From Gemmatimonadaceae bacterium (GTDB lineage: Bacteria; Gemmatimonadota; Gemmatimonadetes; Gemmatimonadales; Gemmatimonadaceae): a stretch of 64,000 nt of DNA. Below the pieces are notes generated by a model, which saw only the letters and a list, made by a program, of their open reading frames with translations, did not search any database and was not told the DNA's origin. This document shows, piece by piece, positions 44,196-53,007 of this stretch (its first letter is position 1; each line of letters starts with the position of its first letter). The position numbers and the translations under genes were made by a program. The DNA lies in the NCBI GenBank assembly GCA_020846935.1, contig JADLCY010000012.1, positions 33,304 to 97,303 on the forward strand. Direction: 5' to 3'.

Positions 44196-44855
44196 TCAGC
44201 GACGTTTTGGGGATCCGGCTCGCGAGCGAACGGACGTCCTGGCAGCCGGCCGCTTCAACGGGCGGCCCTCGGCATCGGTGGACGTCGAGACGCGCACCGG
44301 CGGGATGTACACGCCCTCGCGACTGCACTCGAGCAGCTGCCTGAAGCGGCGGCCGCGCGTTTCCTCCTGCCGCGCACTCATCACCCAGAACGCGACCTTG
44401 CGCCGATAACTCGGTGGGCACGCCTGGTACCACGCCCACGCGCCCTTGTCCGCCTTGAACTGCTTCACGAACGCGGGCGCGAGCGAGACTGTGGCGTTCT
44501 CCGAGGAGTACTTCGTCGGCGCGACCGAAGGCCGCCGCTCGAAGGCCGCGAGGCCGGCGGGCATCATGCGGCCCGCGGCGATCAACGCATGGGCCTTGCC
44601 GATGTTCACCTGGCTCCAGTAGCTGCTCGCCTTGCGCGGCGTCCAGCGCTGCTGATAGCTGCGGTCATCGATTCGGTTGACACGGCCGTCGATCCAGCCG
44701 TAGCAGAGGGCCTCGTCGAGCGCCTCCTTGTAGACCACGCCGCCCCGGCCACTCTCCTTCTTGTAGTAGCCGATGAACAGCTCGGTCGCCGTCGCGTGGT
44801 TCCGCTCGAACCAGGCGCGAAGCTCGACGGGCGTGCGGAAGAATCTCGGCTTCAT
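44196..44855 (-). CDS. YdeI/OmpD-associated family protein
   Basis: A 219-residue cytoplasmic protein of the YdeI (bacteriocin-protection, OmpD-associated) family. Recognised by WFERNHATATELFIGYYKK, EALDEALCYGWIDGRVNRID, YQQRWTPRKASSYWSQVN and the C-terminal ACPPSYRRKVAFWVMSARQEETRGRR. The Trp- and Arg-rich pattern is very characteristic. The biochemical role is unsettled; some relatives affect resistance to membrane-active peptides. The last ~30 residues form a basic tail. Confidence 0.88.
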   Translation of the reverse strand: MKPRFFRTPVELRAWFERNHATATELFIGYYKKESGRGGVVYKEALDEALCYGWIDGRVNRIDDRSYQQRWTPRKASSYWSQVNIGKAHALIAAGRMMPAGLAAFERRPSVAPTKYSSENATVSLAPAFVKQFKADKGAWAWYQACPPSYRRKVAFWVMSARQEETRGRRFRQLLECSREGVYIPPVRVSTSTDAEGRPLKRPAARTSVRSRAGSPKRR

Positions 44856-44984
44856 GCTCCAAGCTGAAGCGCCGCGTCCCAGCGCGAAAGGAAGGCGTCA
44901 CCCGCTGGACCACGCAGTGGTACGTCCGGAGTCTCCTGGCCCGACTCTCTGGATGACCGCGGTGCCGATCGCGAGATTCCGGCC

Positions 44985-46058
44985 ATGGACCGCCGAGACT
45001 TTGTCACCCGCACGGCCCTCGCCTCCCTCGCGTTCGATCTCACGAGCCAGGGACAGGGCAAACCCGCGTCGCAGGCGCCCCGCCTCCGCCCACTGATCTT
45101 CGACGCGATGGGCGAGCTGCGCGCCGAATACGACGCCACCGTGATTCGCGGCATGCTCGAAAGCGGCATCCGCGCCATCACCGTCACGCTCTGTGATCCG
45201 AAGCCCACCGGCGCCGAAGGGCTCGAAGCCGCCATCGACGGCATCACGGCGTACAACCGGCTCATCGCGAACAACCCACGCGCGTACCAACGGGCCACGA
45301 AAGTCGCCGACATCGATGCTGCGCGCCGCGCCAACCGCATGGCGGTCTTCTATCTCTACCAGAACACCGTGCAGTTCGGAACAGACCTGGACCGCATCGA
45401 CCTGTTCCATCGCCTCGGCCTGCGGAGCTGCCAGCTCACCTACAACGATCGCAACGACGTCGGTGCGGGCTGCCGCGCCGAGGGCTCGCTGACGGAGTTC
45501 GGACGTGCGGTGATCGAGCGCATGAATCGGCTCGGCATGCTGATCGACCTCTCGCACGCCAACATGCCAACCATGGCCGATGCGATCCGGACCTCGGCGC
45601 GGCCCGTGATCATCTCGCACACCGCGTGCATGGCCGTGCATCGCAACGTGCGCAATACGACCGACGAGAACCTGCGGCTCCTCGCCGACAAGGGTGGCCT
45701 CGTCGGTATCTGCCAGATGCGGCCGTTCCTCACGACGAAGAAGACGGACAACCTCGGGGCGTACATCGACCACATCGATCATGCCGTGAAAGTGGCCGGC
45801 ATCGAACATGTAGGCATCGGCAGCGACCGCGACCACCGCGTCATTGCGCTCACGCCGGAGTACGTGCAGGAACTCAAGCGCGAGGAGGGGGCGCAGGTCG
45901 TGGACGACGAGCTGCCCTACTTCATCGAGGCGCTCAACGGGCCGCGCCGGATGGAGGTGATCTGGAGCGCCCTTGAGAAGCGCGGGTACAAGAGCGCGGA
46001 CATCGAACGAATCATGGGAACGAACGTCTACCGCCTGTACCGGGACATCATGGGCTGA
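44985..46058 (+). CDS. Tat-exported M19 (renal dipeptidase-like) protein with changed first metal motif
   Basis: M19 enzymes cleave dipeptides with a dinuclear zinc site. The Tat-like start MDRRDFVTRTALASLAFD implies export. Several motifs are intact: MLIDLSHANMPTMADAI, PVIISHTACMAVHRNVRNTTDENLRLLADKGG and HVGIGSDRDH. The usual N-terminal metal pair (DGHxD) is replaced by FDAMGELRAEYD, and the HN of the central Glu region reads YND. The enzyme may use one metal or a different substrate. Length 357 aa. It is followed after 18 bp by the M23 gene. Confidence 0.82.
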   Translation: MDRRDFVTRTALASLAFDLTSQGQGKPASQAPRLRPLIFDAMGELRAEYDATVIRGMLESGIRAITVTLCDPKPTGAEGLEAAIDGITAYNRLIANNPRAYQRATKVADIDAARRANRMAVFYLYQNTVQFGTDLDRIDLFHRLGLRSCQLTYNDRNDVGAGCRAEGSLTEFGRAVIERMNRLGMLIDLSHANMPTMADAIRTSARPVIISHTACMAVHRNVRNTTDENLRLLADKGGLVGICQMRPFLTTKKTDNLGAYIDHIDHAVKVAGIEHVGIGSDRDHRVIALTPEYVQELKREEGAQVVDDELPYFIEALNGPRRMEVIWSALEKRGYKSADIERIMGTNVYRLYRDIMG

Positions 46059-46061
46059 GCG

Positions 46062-46070
46062 CCCCCCCCC
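46062..46070 (+). repeat. nine-C homopolymer before the M23 peptidase start
   Basis: A run of nine C lies between the dipeptidase stop and the M23 ATG, six bases from the start, where a ribosome site would be. Length changes by slippage could alter translation. It is the longest homopolymer I noticed in a non-coding position. Confidence 0.5.
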
Positions 46071-46076
46071 GCGCCG

Positions 46077-47243
46077 ATGCGACTCGTCCGACCCGCCTTT
46101 CTGCTCCTCACGACGCTCGTCGGGTGCCAGGTTCCCGACGTGCTGCGCGAGCGCGTGCACGTCTTGTCTCCGTATGAGCGCTACGCCGAGTCGCTGCGGC
46201 AGGCCGGGCTCGACTCCACGGCGCTTGGTCGCGATTGGCTCCTGGCCAGCGACAGCGCGATGCGCGCCCCGCTTACTCCCTCCGTGCCGTTCACGGAGGC
46301 GGGGTTCTACAGCCGCACCGAAGCACGGGCCGTGGCCTTTCGGTTCGACCTTCACGAAGGGCAGCGACTGGACGTGGATGTCCGCCACGACGGGCTTCCG
46401 GTACGCATGTTCGTGGACCTCTTTCGGCAGGAACTGCAGGATTCGGTCGTCACCTTCGCACACCAGCAGTCGGCGTCGACGCCTGACAGCAGCGCCAACG
46501 GGCAACGCGCGGTGCGCTATGAAGTGCGGGAGAGTGGCACCTATGTCTTGCGCCTTCAGCCCGAGCTGTTGCGCGACGGGCGCTACTCGGTGGAGGTGCG
46601 GACGGCCGCCATCCTCGCCTTTCCGGTGCAGGATGCCACCAACCGCGCCGTGCAGAGTCTGTTCGGCGTGGACCGCGACGGAGGCCGACGGCGGCACCAC
46701 GGCATCGACATCTTCGCCCCTCGCGGGACGCCGGCTCTCGCCGCCACCGACGGCTACGTGCGCAGCATCAGCCCCAACCAGCTTGGTGGCAACGTGGTCT
46801 GGCTGAGCGACACGGTCAGAGGCCAAACGCTCTACTACGCGCATCTCGATCGCCATCACGTCAGGGCAGGCGACCAGGTGAAGGCGGGCGACACCCTCGG
46901 CTTCGTCGGCAACACGGGGAATGCAAGAACCACCCGGCCGCACCTGCACTTCGGCATCTATCGTCGCGGGATGGGCCCGATCGATCCCTGGCCCTGGGTC
47001 CGCATCGTGTCCGCTTCGCCGGCGCGCCTCGTGGCCGACACCGCACGACTGGGCACGACCGTCATGAGCCGTGGTCGCCGTACGCCGGTGCGCCTGGCAC
47101 CGGCAGCCAGGTCGGACACCGTGCAGACGCTCGAGCCCGGTGTGCTGCTGCAGATCGTTGGGGCGCAGGGCAGCTTCTATCGGGTGCAACTGCCGACGGG
47201 TGAAAGCGGTTACCTTCCCGCACAGGCGCTCTCCCCGCACTGA
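46077..47243 (+). CDS. M23 (LytM-type) peptidase lipoprotein with SH3-like tail
   Basis: Signal MRLVRPAFLLLTTLVGC has a lipobox (LVGC). After a pre-peptidase-like beta domain (residues ~85-180) comes the LytM zinc endopeptidase domain. It has RRHHGIDIFAPRGTPALAATDG (H and D ligands, about residue 207), LYYAHLDRHHVRAGDQVKAGDTLG and RPHLHFGIY (about 288). A C-terminal SH3b-like domain (VQTLEPGVLLQIVGAQGSFYRVQ) may bind peptidoglycan. It is predicted to cut or remodel cell-wall cross-links in the periplasm. All catalytic His are present, so it is probably active. Confidence 0.88.
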   Translation: MRLVRPAFLLLTTLVGCQVPDVLRERVHVLSPYERYAESLRQAGLDSTALGRDWLLASDSAMRAPLTPSVPFTEAGFYSRTEARAVAFRFDLHEGQRLDVDVRHDGLPVRMFVDLFRQELQDSVVTFAHQQSASTPDSSANGQRAVRYEVRESGTYVLRLQPELLRDGRYSVEVRTAAILAFPVQDATNRAVQSLFGVDRDGGRRRHHGIDIFAPRGTPALAATDGYVRSISPNQLGGNVVWLSDTVRGQTLYYAHLDRHHVRAGDQVKAGDTLGFVGNTGNARTTRPHLHFGIYRRGMGPIDPWPWVRIVSASPARLVADTARLGTTVMSRGRRTPVRLAPAARSDTVQTLEPGVLLQIVGAQGSFYRVQLPTGESGYLPAQALSPH

Positions 47244-47347
47244 GGGCACGCGCCGCGGGCGAAAGGCGATCCTGTGCTTCGGGCCGCTGAAACCGATCGC
47301 TCGTGCCCGGTCGTACTCCAGAACGTCCACACCCGAGCACGCTGCTC

Positions 47348-48520
47348 ATGCAACGACTGTTGTCGGTGTTGTCTGCTGTCGCGATCACCTCTGCCGCACT
47401 GGGGGCACAGGAGGCCCGTCGGAGCCTCGATCTCATGATCGATGGCAAGGGCCTGTCGATCGGCGACTCCCGGCGCGTCACCGGCATCCGCCTCAACTTT
47501 CGCGATACACGACTCGAGCGCGTCGATGGACTGAACGCGACCATCTGGCACCCCAGGGACGACGGGGGCGGCGTGATCAACGGCGTGGCGCTCGGCCTCC
47601 CTTCCACGGGCGGGAGCCGAATCACGGGTATTGCCGCCGGAGTGTTTGGCGTGGCTGCTGAACGCGACCTCGTCGGGATCGGCGTCGGTGGTGTCGGTCT
47701 TGGGTCGGGCACCGGACTCCGGGGAATCATGGTCGCCGGCATCGGGCTCGGGACGGGCGGCGACCTGCGAGGGCTGATGGTCGGCGGTGTGGGCGCAGGC
47801 GCCGGTGGTAGCGCGCGCGGCATTCTCCTGGCCGGTGTGGGCGCTGGCGTTGGTGGCGACGTGAGAGGCCTGGCGGTCGCAGGGGTCGGTCTTGGTGCGG
47901 CCGGCGACTTCCGCGGCATCTCACTCGCCGGGATCGGTGCCGGTGTGGGTGGCGAGCTGCGCGGGGTGGCGATCAGCGGCGTTGGGACGGGAGCCGGATC
48001 GGGCGGGAAGGGCCTGGTGTTCAGCGGCATCGGCACCGGCATGGGCGGATCGTTCAGCGGGCTCGTGGTCTCCGGCATCGGCACGGGCGTCGGCGGCGAT
48101 TTTCACGGACTGGCGATCAGCGGCGTGGGCACGGGCGTTGGCGGCGACGTGAGCGGCGTGACGATCAGCGGAATCGGGACCGGAGCAGGCGGTACCATCC
48201 GCTACATCGCGATTGCCGGCGCCGGCGTCGGGGCGCCACGCATCGAGGGGCTGGCCATCGCCGGACTTGGCGTCGGCGGTCAACGGCTGTCGGGCCTCAT
48301 GCTGGCCGGGGGCGTGGTGCGCGTGGAGCGCGCGGGCGAACTCCACGGCGTGGGCGCGGCCGCGTTCAACTACATAAAGGGTCATCAACGCGGGCTCACG
48401 CTCGGCATTGTCAACTACGCGCGCTCGCTGAGCGGCGTGCAGGTCGGGCTGATCAACATTGCAAAGAGCAACCCGCGCGGGCGGCGTGTGTTGCCCGTCG
48501 TGAACTGGGGCACGCGATAG
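47348..48520 (+). CDS. 16-residue-repeat surface protein (LA_2272-like/beta-solenoid)
   Basis: Signal peptide MQRLLSVLSAVAITSAALGAQ, then about 14 tandem 16-residue repeats of the form GLxVAGVGxGxGGDxR (DNA about 47650-48300). The last part shifts to GLTLGIVNYARSLSGVQVGLINIAK, the repeat style of LA_2272-type surface proteins. Each repeat would give one short strand and a turn, so a narrow glycine-rich beta-solenoid is plausible. The copies are diverged at DNA level, so the array is old and maintained. A 12-bp stem-loop follows. Confidence 0.72.
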   Translation: MQRLLSVLSAVAITSAALGAQEARRSLDLMIDGKGLSIGDSRRVTGIRLNFRDTRLERVDGLNATIWHPRDDGGGVINGVALGLPSTGGSRITGIAAGVFGVAAERDLVGIGVGGVGLGSGTGLRGIMVAGIGLGTGGDLRGLMVGGVGAGAGGSARGILLAGVGAGVGGDVRGLAVAGVGLGAAGDFRGISLAGIGAGVGGELRGVAISGVGTGAGSGGKGLVFSGIGTGMGGSFSGLVVSGIGTGVGGDFHGLAISGVGTGVGGDVSGVTISGIGTGAGGTIRYIAIAGAGVGAPRIEGLAIAGLGVGGQRLSGLMLAGGVVRVERAGELHGVGAAAFNYIKGHQRGLTLGIVNYARSLSGVQVGLINIAKSNPRGRRVLPVVNWGTR

Positions 48521-48859
48521 CGTCCTCGTACTTCGTGGCCCGGCAGGGAGCCCAGAAGCAGAGCTGCATCCACTCACCTTGCGCCTGACGAGGCCCACCG
48601 GGGTGCGCGTTTGGTCCCCACGTGACGGGGACCAAACGATCAGCGGCCGATACCATCAGGCCTTGCTCCTCGTTCCAGAGCTCGGCAACCGATTGCGCAA
48701 GCCGACCGCCGCCATCGCTGACGGATGAGGCGTCCGGTGGAAGTGGTCAGCTGACCTTTCCACCTCCTCTCGCCCAGGTTCACGCACCCTCGCCATTCTC
48801 GCGCCGTGCCTGCAGCTTGGGCGCTCGCGGTCTCCCCCCAACTACGACTCTCGCGTCCA
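48521..48859. other. 339-bp intergenic region with terminator
   Basis: No coding sequence is supported. It contains the terminator hairpin at 48608-48638 and the promoter and leader of the DUF885 gene, for which no clear -35/-10 could be assigned. Confidence 0.5.
48608..48638. terminator. perfect 12-bp stem-loop terminator
   Basis: CGTTTGGTCCCC (48608-48619) pairs with GGGGACCAAACG (48627-48638) across a 7-base loop, 88 bp after the repeat-protein gene. Confidence 0.65.
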
Positions 48860-50647
48860 ATGCGCGCCTGGCTTCTCGTTCTCCTTATCGCCGCCCTCGG
48901 CGCCGCGGCCTGGTTCATGGAGCGTCGCACGCCCGCGGCAACGCCCGCTGCGCCGGCGGGCGGGTACGGCACGGCCAGCCCCGCCGCGCGCGAGTTCGCG
49001 AAGCTTGCCGATGACTACCTCGACCAGTGGGCGCGACGCCATCCATCCATCGCCGCCGGCAACGGGCTCCACGAACACGACGGTGAGCTGGAGGACCTGA
49101 GCGCCCAAGCCGTCGCTGCCGAAGTCGTGTGGCTGCGCGACACCAGGCAGCGCCTCGCCGCGATTCCTCGTCGTGATCTGCCGCCCGACGAGCTGGTCGA
49201 CCATCGCATCCTCGATGGCGTCGTCGACGGATGGCTTCTCGAGCTGGATGGAATCCGCAACCATCGGCGCAACCCGATGATCTATGCCTCGGCCATCGCC
49301 GACGGTGTGCACAATCTGATGACGATGGAAAGCGCCCCACCGCAGACGCGCATGCATCGCGTCACCTCCAAGCTGCGCGGCGTTCCGCGGCTGCTGGAGG
49401 CGGCAAAGGCGAACCTGTCCAACCCACCCCGCGTCCTCGTCGAGCGCGGCATCACGATGTTCGAGGGCGCGAGCGCCATGTTGGGCAATGACCTTGCCCA
49501 GGCCTTCCCGGGGCCGATGGGCGAAACGCGCAACGCCATGTTGGTCGAGGCTCGGCAGGCGCGCGCCGCCATCGACGAGTTTGTCTCCTGGCTGCGCACT
49601 GACCTGCTGCCGCGTGCGAACGGAGTCAATGCGCTCGGCGCCGAATACGTGGCCGCGCGGTATCGCGCCGAAGAGCTGATCGACGTGCCACTCAAGGATC
49701 TCCTGGCCATCGGCATGCGCGAACTCGCGCGGGAGCAGGCGCTGTTCAGGGAGCAGGCGCAGCGCGTCGATGCGACGCGCGATCCGCTGAGCGTGTGGCG
49801 CGAGATCCGCCGAGATCACCCAAAACCCGGTGAGCTGGTCGCCGCAACGCGCTCCGCGGTGGCTGAGCTGGAAGCGTTCGTGCGCGCGAAGGATCTCGCC
49901 GGCATTCCGGACGGCGACAGCGTCGTCGTCGAGGCTTCGCGCCCATTCGATATCGGCCTCGCATCGATGCACGCCTCGCCACCGCTCGAGCCGGTCCCTG
50001 TGCGCTCGATCTACTACGTCACCGACGCAAACGCCGCGTGGCCCACCGAGCGTCAGGATGCGTGGCTCGAGCGATTCAATCGGGCGTCGCTGGCGATCAC
50101 TTCCGCCCACGAGGCCATGCCGGGGCACTTCGTTCACGCACTCTACATGCGACAGACGCCGGGCAAGCTCCGTCGCATCTGGATCGGCCTGAACCCGTTC
50201 CCTCAGCCGTCGTCGGGGCAGGACGGTTGGGCGCACTACGCGGAGCAGCTGGTCGTGGAGCAGGGATTCCATGCAGACGATCCGCGGTACGCCATGGCGC
50301 AGCTCTCGGAGTCGATGACGCGCATCTGCCGACTGATCGCGGGCATCCAGACGCACACCGGCGGATGGACCGTGGACGAGTCGGCCAGGTTCTTCGAGTC
50401 GCAAGCGTTCGTGCCGGCAGAGGCCGCACGCCAGGAGGCCGTGCGTGTGGTGTATGACCCGACGAACGGCGGGTATTTCCTTGGCAAGCGCGCGATGTTG
50501 ACCCTTCGGGAGGACGTGCGCGCAAAGGAAGGGAGTGGCTTCACGTTACGCGCGTTCCACGAACGTGTGATGCGCGACGGGATCGCGCCGTGGTGGGCAC
50601 ACCGATACCTCATGCTTGGGGACTCGGTGGGTCTGGTCGTGCAGTAA
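48860..50647 (+). CDS. DUF885 family protein (probable metallopeptidase)
   Basis: DUF885 proteins are predicted zinc peptidases, mostly exported. The chosen ATG gives a hydrophobic N-terminal segment (MRAWLLVLLIAALGAAAWFM) that may stay as an anchor. The zinc motif is in SAHEAMPGHFVHALYM (HExxGH type, about residue 416), with a downstream Glu in GWAHYAEQLVVEQGF. Length 595 residues, normal. Upstream extension to 48806 lacks signal character. Confidence 0.85.
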   Translation: MRAWLLVLLIAALGAAAWFMERRTPAATPAAPAGGYGTASPAAREFAKLADDYLDQWARRHPSIAAGNGLHEHDGELEDLSAQAVAAEVVWLRDTRQRLAAIPRRDLPPDELVDHRILDGVVDGWLLELDGIRNHRRNPMIYASAIADGVHNLMTMESAPPQTRMHRVTSKLRGVPRLLEAAKANLSNPPRVLVERGITMFEGASAMLGNDLAQAFPGPMGETRNAMLVEARQARAAIDEFVSWLRTDLLPRANGVNALGAEYVAARYRAEELIDVPLKDLLAIGMRELAREQALFREQAQRVDATRDPLSVWREIRRDHPKPGELVAATRSAVAELEAFVRAKDLAGIPDGDSVVVEASRPFDIGLASMHASPPLEPVPVRSIYYVTDANAAWPTERQDAWLERFNRASLAITSAHEAMPGHFVHALYMRQTPGKLRRIWIGLNPFPQPSSGQDGWAHYAEQLVVEQGFHADDPRYAMAQLSESMTRICRLIAGIQTHTGGWTVDESARFFESQAFVPAEAARQEAVRVVYDPTNGGYFLGKRAMLTLREDVRAKEGSGFTLRAFHERVMRDGIAPWWAHRYLMLGDSVGLVVQ

Positions 50648-50733
50648 ACCGGCGCTCTGGACCGGGCAGTGGTCACGGGGTACGCTTAGCGCCACGGGAT
50701 CGTCGCGGATCACTCGAGCAACCGGACGTTACC

Positions 50734-51588
50734 ATGACTGATCAGGATCGGATGTCCCGGCGCGAGGCGATGGGCTCCATCGCTGCCGGTGCCGCTGCCG
50801 TGCTTGGCCTTCCTGCGCTCGCCTGTGGCGGTGCTTCGTCCGGCCGCGCCGGCATCACGCCCGGCCTGCAGCTCTACACCGTGCGTGCCGCCATGCAGGA
50901 CAGCGTGGAGTCCACGCTCGCTCGCGTCGCCAGCATCGGGTACAAGGAGGTCGAGTTCGCCGGGTACTTCGGTCGTGCCCCGGAGCAGATCGCTGCGGTG
51001 CTCAAGGTCAACGGACTCACCGCGCCAGCCGCGCACGTAAGCCTCGATGCGCTCGGCGACGGATGGGCCCAGGTCCTCGATGGCGCTGCCGCCATGGGGC
51101 ACACCTGGGTCGTCGTGGCGTTCCTCACACCGGCGCAGCGCGGCGGGGCCGACGCCTACAAGCGGCTTGCCGGCGTGTTCAACGTCGCGGGCGAGGTCGC
51201 GCGCCAGCACGGTATTACCCTCGCCTACCACAATCACGACTTCGAGTTCCAGCCGCTCGGCGATACCGACGGCCACGCCATCCTGCTGTCGGAGTGCGAC
51301 CCTGGCCTCGTGCAGTTCGAGCTCGACCTGTACTGGGTGACCAAGGCGGGCAAAGACGCCGCGGCATACGTGGCAAAGTATCCGGGCCGCTTTCCCCTGG
51401 TCCACGTGAAGGACATGGGCGCCGATGGCATGATGACCGAGGTGGGCGCCGGCTCGATCAATTTCCAGCAGGTCATCGATGCAGCAAAGAGCACCATCCG
51501 GCACTACTTCGTGGAACAGGACAACGCCAAGGTGCCGTTCGAGTCCATCACCACGAGCCTCGCCGCGCTCCAGCGGCTGCATCCATGA
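50734..51588 (+). CDS. Tat-exported sugar phosphate isomerase/epimerase-like protein
   Basis: A TIM-barrel protein of the xylose isomerase-like (AP endonuclease family 2) superfamily, 284 residues. The Tat signal DRMSRREAMGSIAAGAAAVLG and a Cys near its end (LACGG) point to export, perhaps as lipoprotein. Barrel motifs: GLQLYTVRAAM, IGYKEVEFAGYFG, GITLAYHNHDFEFQPL, FELDLYWVTKAG, FPLVHVKDM and HYFVEQD. Metal ligands are probably the Glu, Asp and His residues in these. It overlaps the next gene by ATGA. Confidence 0.85.
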   Translation: MTDQDRMSRREAMGSIAAGAAAVLGLPALACGGASSGRAGITPGLQLYTVRAAMQDSVESTLARVASIGYKEVEFAGYFGRAPEQIAAVLKVNGLTAPAAHVSLDALGDGWAQVLDGAAAMGHTWVVVAFLTPAQRGGADAYKRLAGVFNVAGEVARQHGITLAYHNHDFEFQPLGDTDGHAILLSECDPGLVQFELDLYWVTKAGKDAAAYVAKYPGRFPLVHVKDMGADGMMTEVGAGSINFQQVIDAAKSTIRHYFVEQDNAKVPFESITTSLAALQRLHP

Positions 51589-52436
51589 ATCGCCGCGACG
51601 CCATCTCGCGCGCTGGGGCGGCCATGGCGCTCGGCGTCACGGTCGACTTTGCGCCCCTCGAGCGCGCCGCGCAGATCAACGCAGGCCGCCTCCGGCAAAG
51701 CGTCTGCCAGTGGTGCTACGACAAGATCCCGCTCGACGAACTCTGCGTCGCCGCAAAGCGCATCGGTCTGCAATCCGTAGAGCTTCTCGGTGAAAAGGAC
51801 TGGGCGACCGTAAAGCGACACGGCCTCACCTGCGCCATGGCCAACGGCCCCTCCACGATCCGCGTGGGCTTCAACCGGCCGTCTGAGCACGACCGCCTCG
51901 TCGCCGAGTCGGAGCGACTTCTGCCGCTCGTCGCGGCCGCCGAACTGCCCAACATGATCGTGTTCAGCGGCAACCGCGACGGCATGAGCGACGGCGAGGG
52001 TCTCGAAAACTGCGTGAAGGGTCTGCAGCGCATCACGCCCACCGCCGAGCGACTCGGGGTGACCGTGTGCATGGAGCTGCTGAACTCGAAAGTCGACCAC
52101 AAGGACTACATGTGCGACCGCACGCCGTGGGGCGCGGAACTCGTGAAGCGCGTGGCAAGCCCGCGCTTCAAGCTCCTCTACGACATCTACCACATGCAGA
52201 TCATGGAAGGCGACGTGATCCGCACGATCCGTGAGAACGCGGCCCACATCGGCCACTTCCATACGGCCGGCGTCCCGGGGAGAAACGAGATCGACGAGAC
52301 ACAGGAGCTGCAGTATCCGGCGATCATGCGAGCGATTGCCGACCTCAACTACACGGGCTTCGTGGGGCAGGAGTTCATCCCGAAACGCGATCCCCTGACG
52401 TCCCTGGCCCAGGGCGTGAAGATCTGCGAAGTGTAG
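51585..52436 (+). CDS. Tat-exported hydroxypyruvate isomerase-like protein
   Basis: Second TIM-barrel gene of the coupled pair, 283 residues. The signal MNRRDAISRAGAAMALGV is Tat-like. SVCQWCYDKIPLDELCVAAKRIGLQSVELLG, MIVFSGNRDG, VCMELLNSKVDHKDYMCD, KLLYDIYHMQIMEGDVI and GHFHTAGVPGRNE follow the hydroxypyruvate isomerase (Hyi) pattern, with Glu and His metal ligands. Exported versions of this fold are frequent in this phylum and probably act on sugars or sugar acids in the periplasm. Confidence 0.86.
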   Translation: MNRRDAISRAGAAMALGVTVDFAPLERAAQINAGRLRQSVCQWCYDKIPLDELCVAAKRIGLQSVELLGEKDWATVKRHGLTCAMANGPSTIRVGFNRPSEHDRLVAESERLLPLVAAAELPNMIVFSGNRDGMSDGEGLENCVKGLQRITPTAERLGVTVCMELLNSKVDHKDYMCDRTPWGAELVKRVASPRFKLLYDIYHMQIMEGDVIRTIRENAAHIGHFHTAGVPGRNEIDETQELQYPAIMRAIADLNYTGFVGQEFIPKRDPLTSLAQGVKICEV

Positions 52437-53007
52437 GGAGCGCCGAAGCGAGTGGGGTAGGGCACCGGTAGGAGCGCGAGGCGCACACCGGCGGGGGATC
52501 GTACTCGAAAGTCAGGTCCTCAGCGGGGATCGACGGCACTGCAGGGTGAGCATTGGGATTCCAGCGGAGATAAGCGGCAATCGAGGGAGCGTGAGGTGCC
52601 ATCGGGGACCGAACTCACCCTGGGGAGGGCATGGGGCCCCCAGCGGGAGATCGACGGCACTCGAGGGAGAGGAGGGCCCCTGCGGAACTCGACGGCCCTC
52701 CAGCGAGAGCACAGGGCCCACCAGCGGGGATCGACGGCACGCGAGGGAGCGCGAGATCCAGCGGAGATCGACGGTGCTCCAGCGAGAGCAAGGGCCACCA
52801 GCGGGGGATGGACCGCAATCGAGGAAAAGAGTGAGGTCCTGGCGGGGATCGGCACACCCTGGGAGAGCAGGGGCCCCAGCGGAAATCGACGGCAAGCGAG
52901 GGAGCAAGTGGCGTGTGCGGGGTAGCAGTAGGGACGCCGGGGCGTTCCCCCGGACATCCCCCACCCAATCCTCCCGTGCCTGATCACACCGCTCACCCAC
53001 CTGCGCA
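52437..53007. other. 571-bp non-coding region filled mainly by degenerate repeats
   Basis: Between the isomerase stop and the next GTG start. About 400 bp are a degenerate tandem repeat (next entry). Open frames exist in several registers, including a 183-codon frame on the minus strand, but they only translate the repeat and look unlike proteins. The last ~85 bp are the leader of the outer-membrane gene. Confidence 0.6.
52512..52915. repeat. degenerate tandem repeat, unit about 36-42 bp, roughly ten copies
   Basis: Units begin with a form of CCAGCGGGGATCGACGGCA and continue with GAGGGAGAGCAGGGCC-like sequence. Starts are near 52519, 52558, 52639, 52680, 52720, 52757, 52797, 52839 and 52875. 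Copies differ in both halves and in length, so this is neither a CRISPR nor a recent microsatellite. No gene overlaps it. Confidence 0.75.

Noticed and set aside
52512..52915. Repeat array as a CRISPR
   Set aside because: Neither half of the unit is conserved enough to be a repeat with unique spacers, spacing is irregular, and no cas gene is present.
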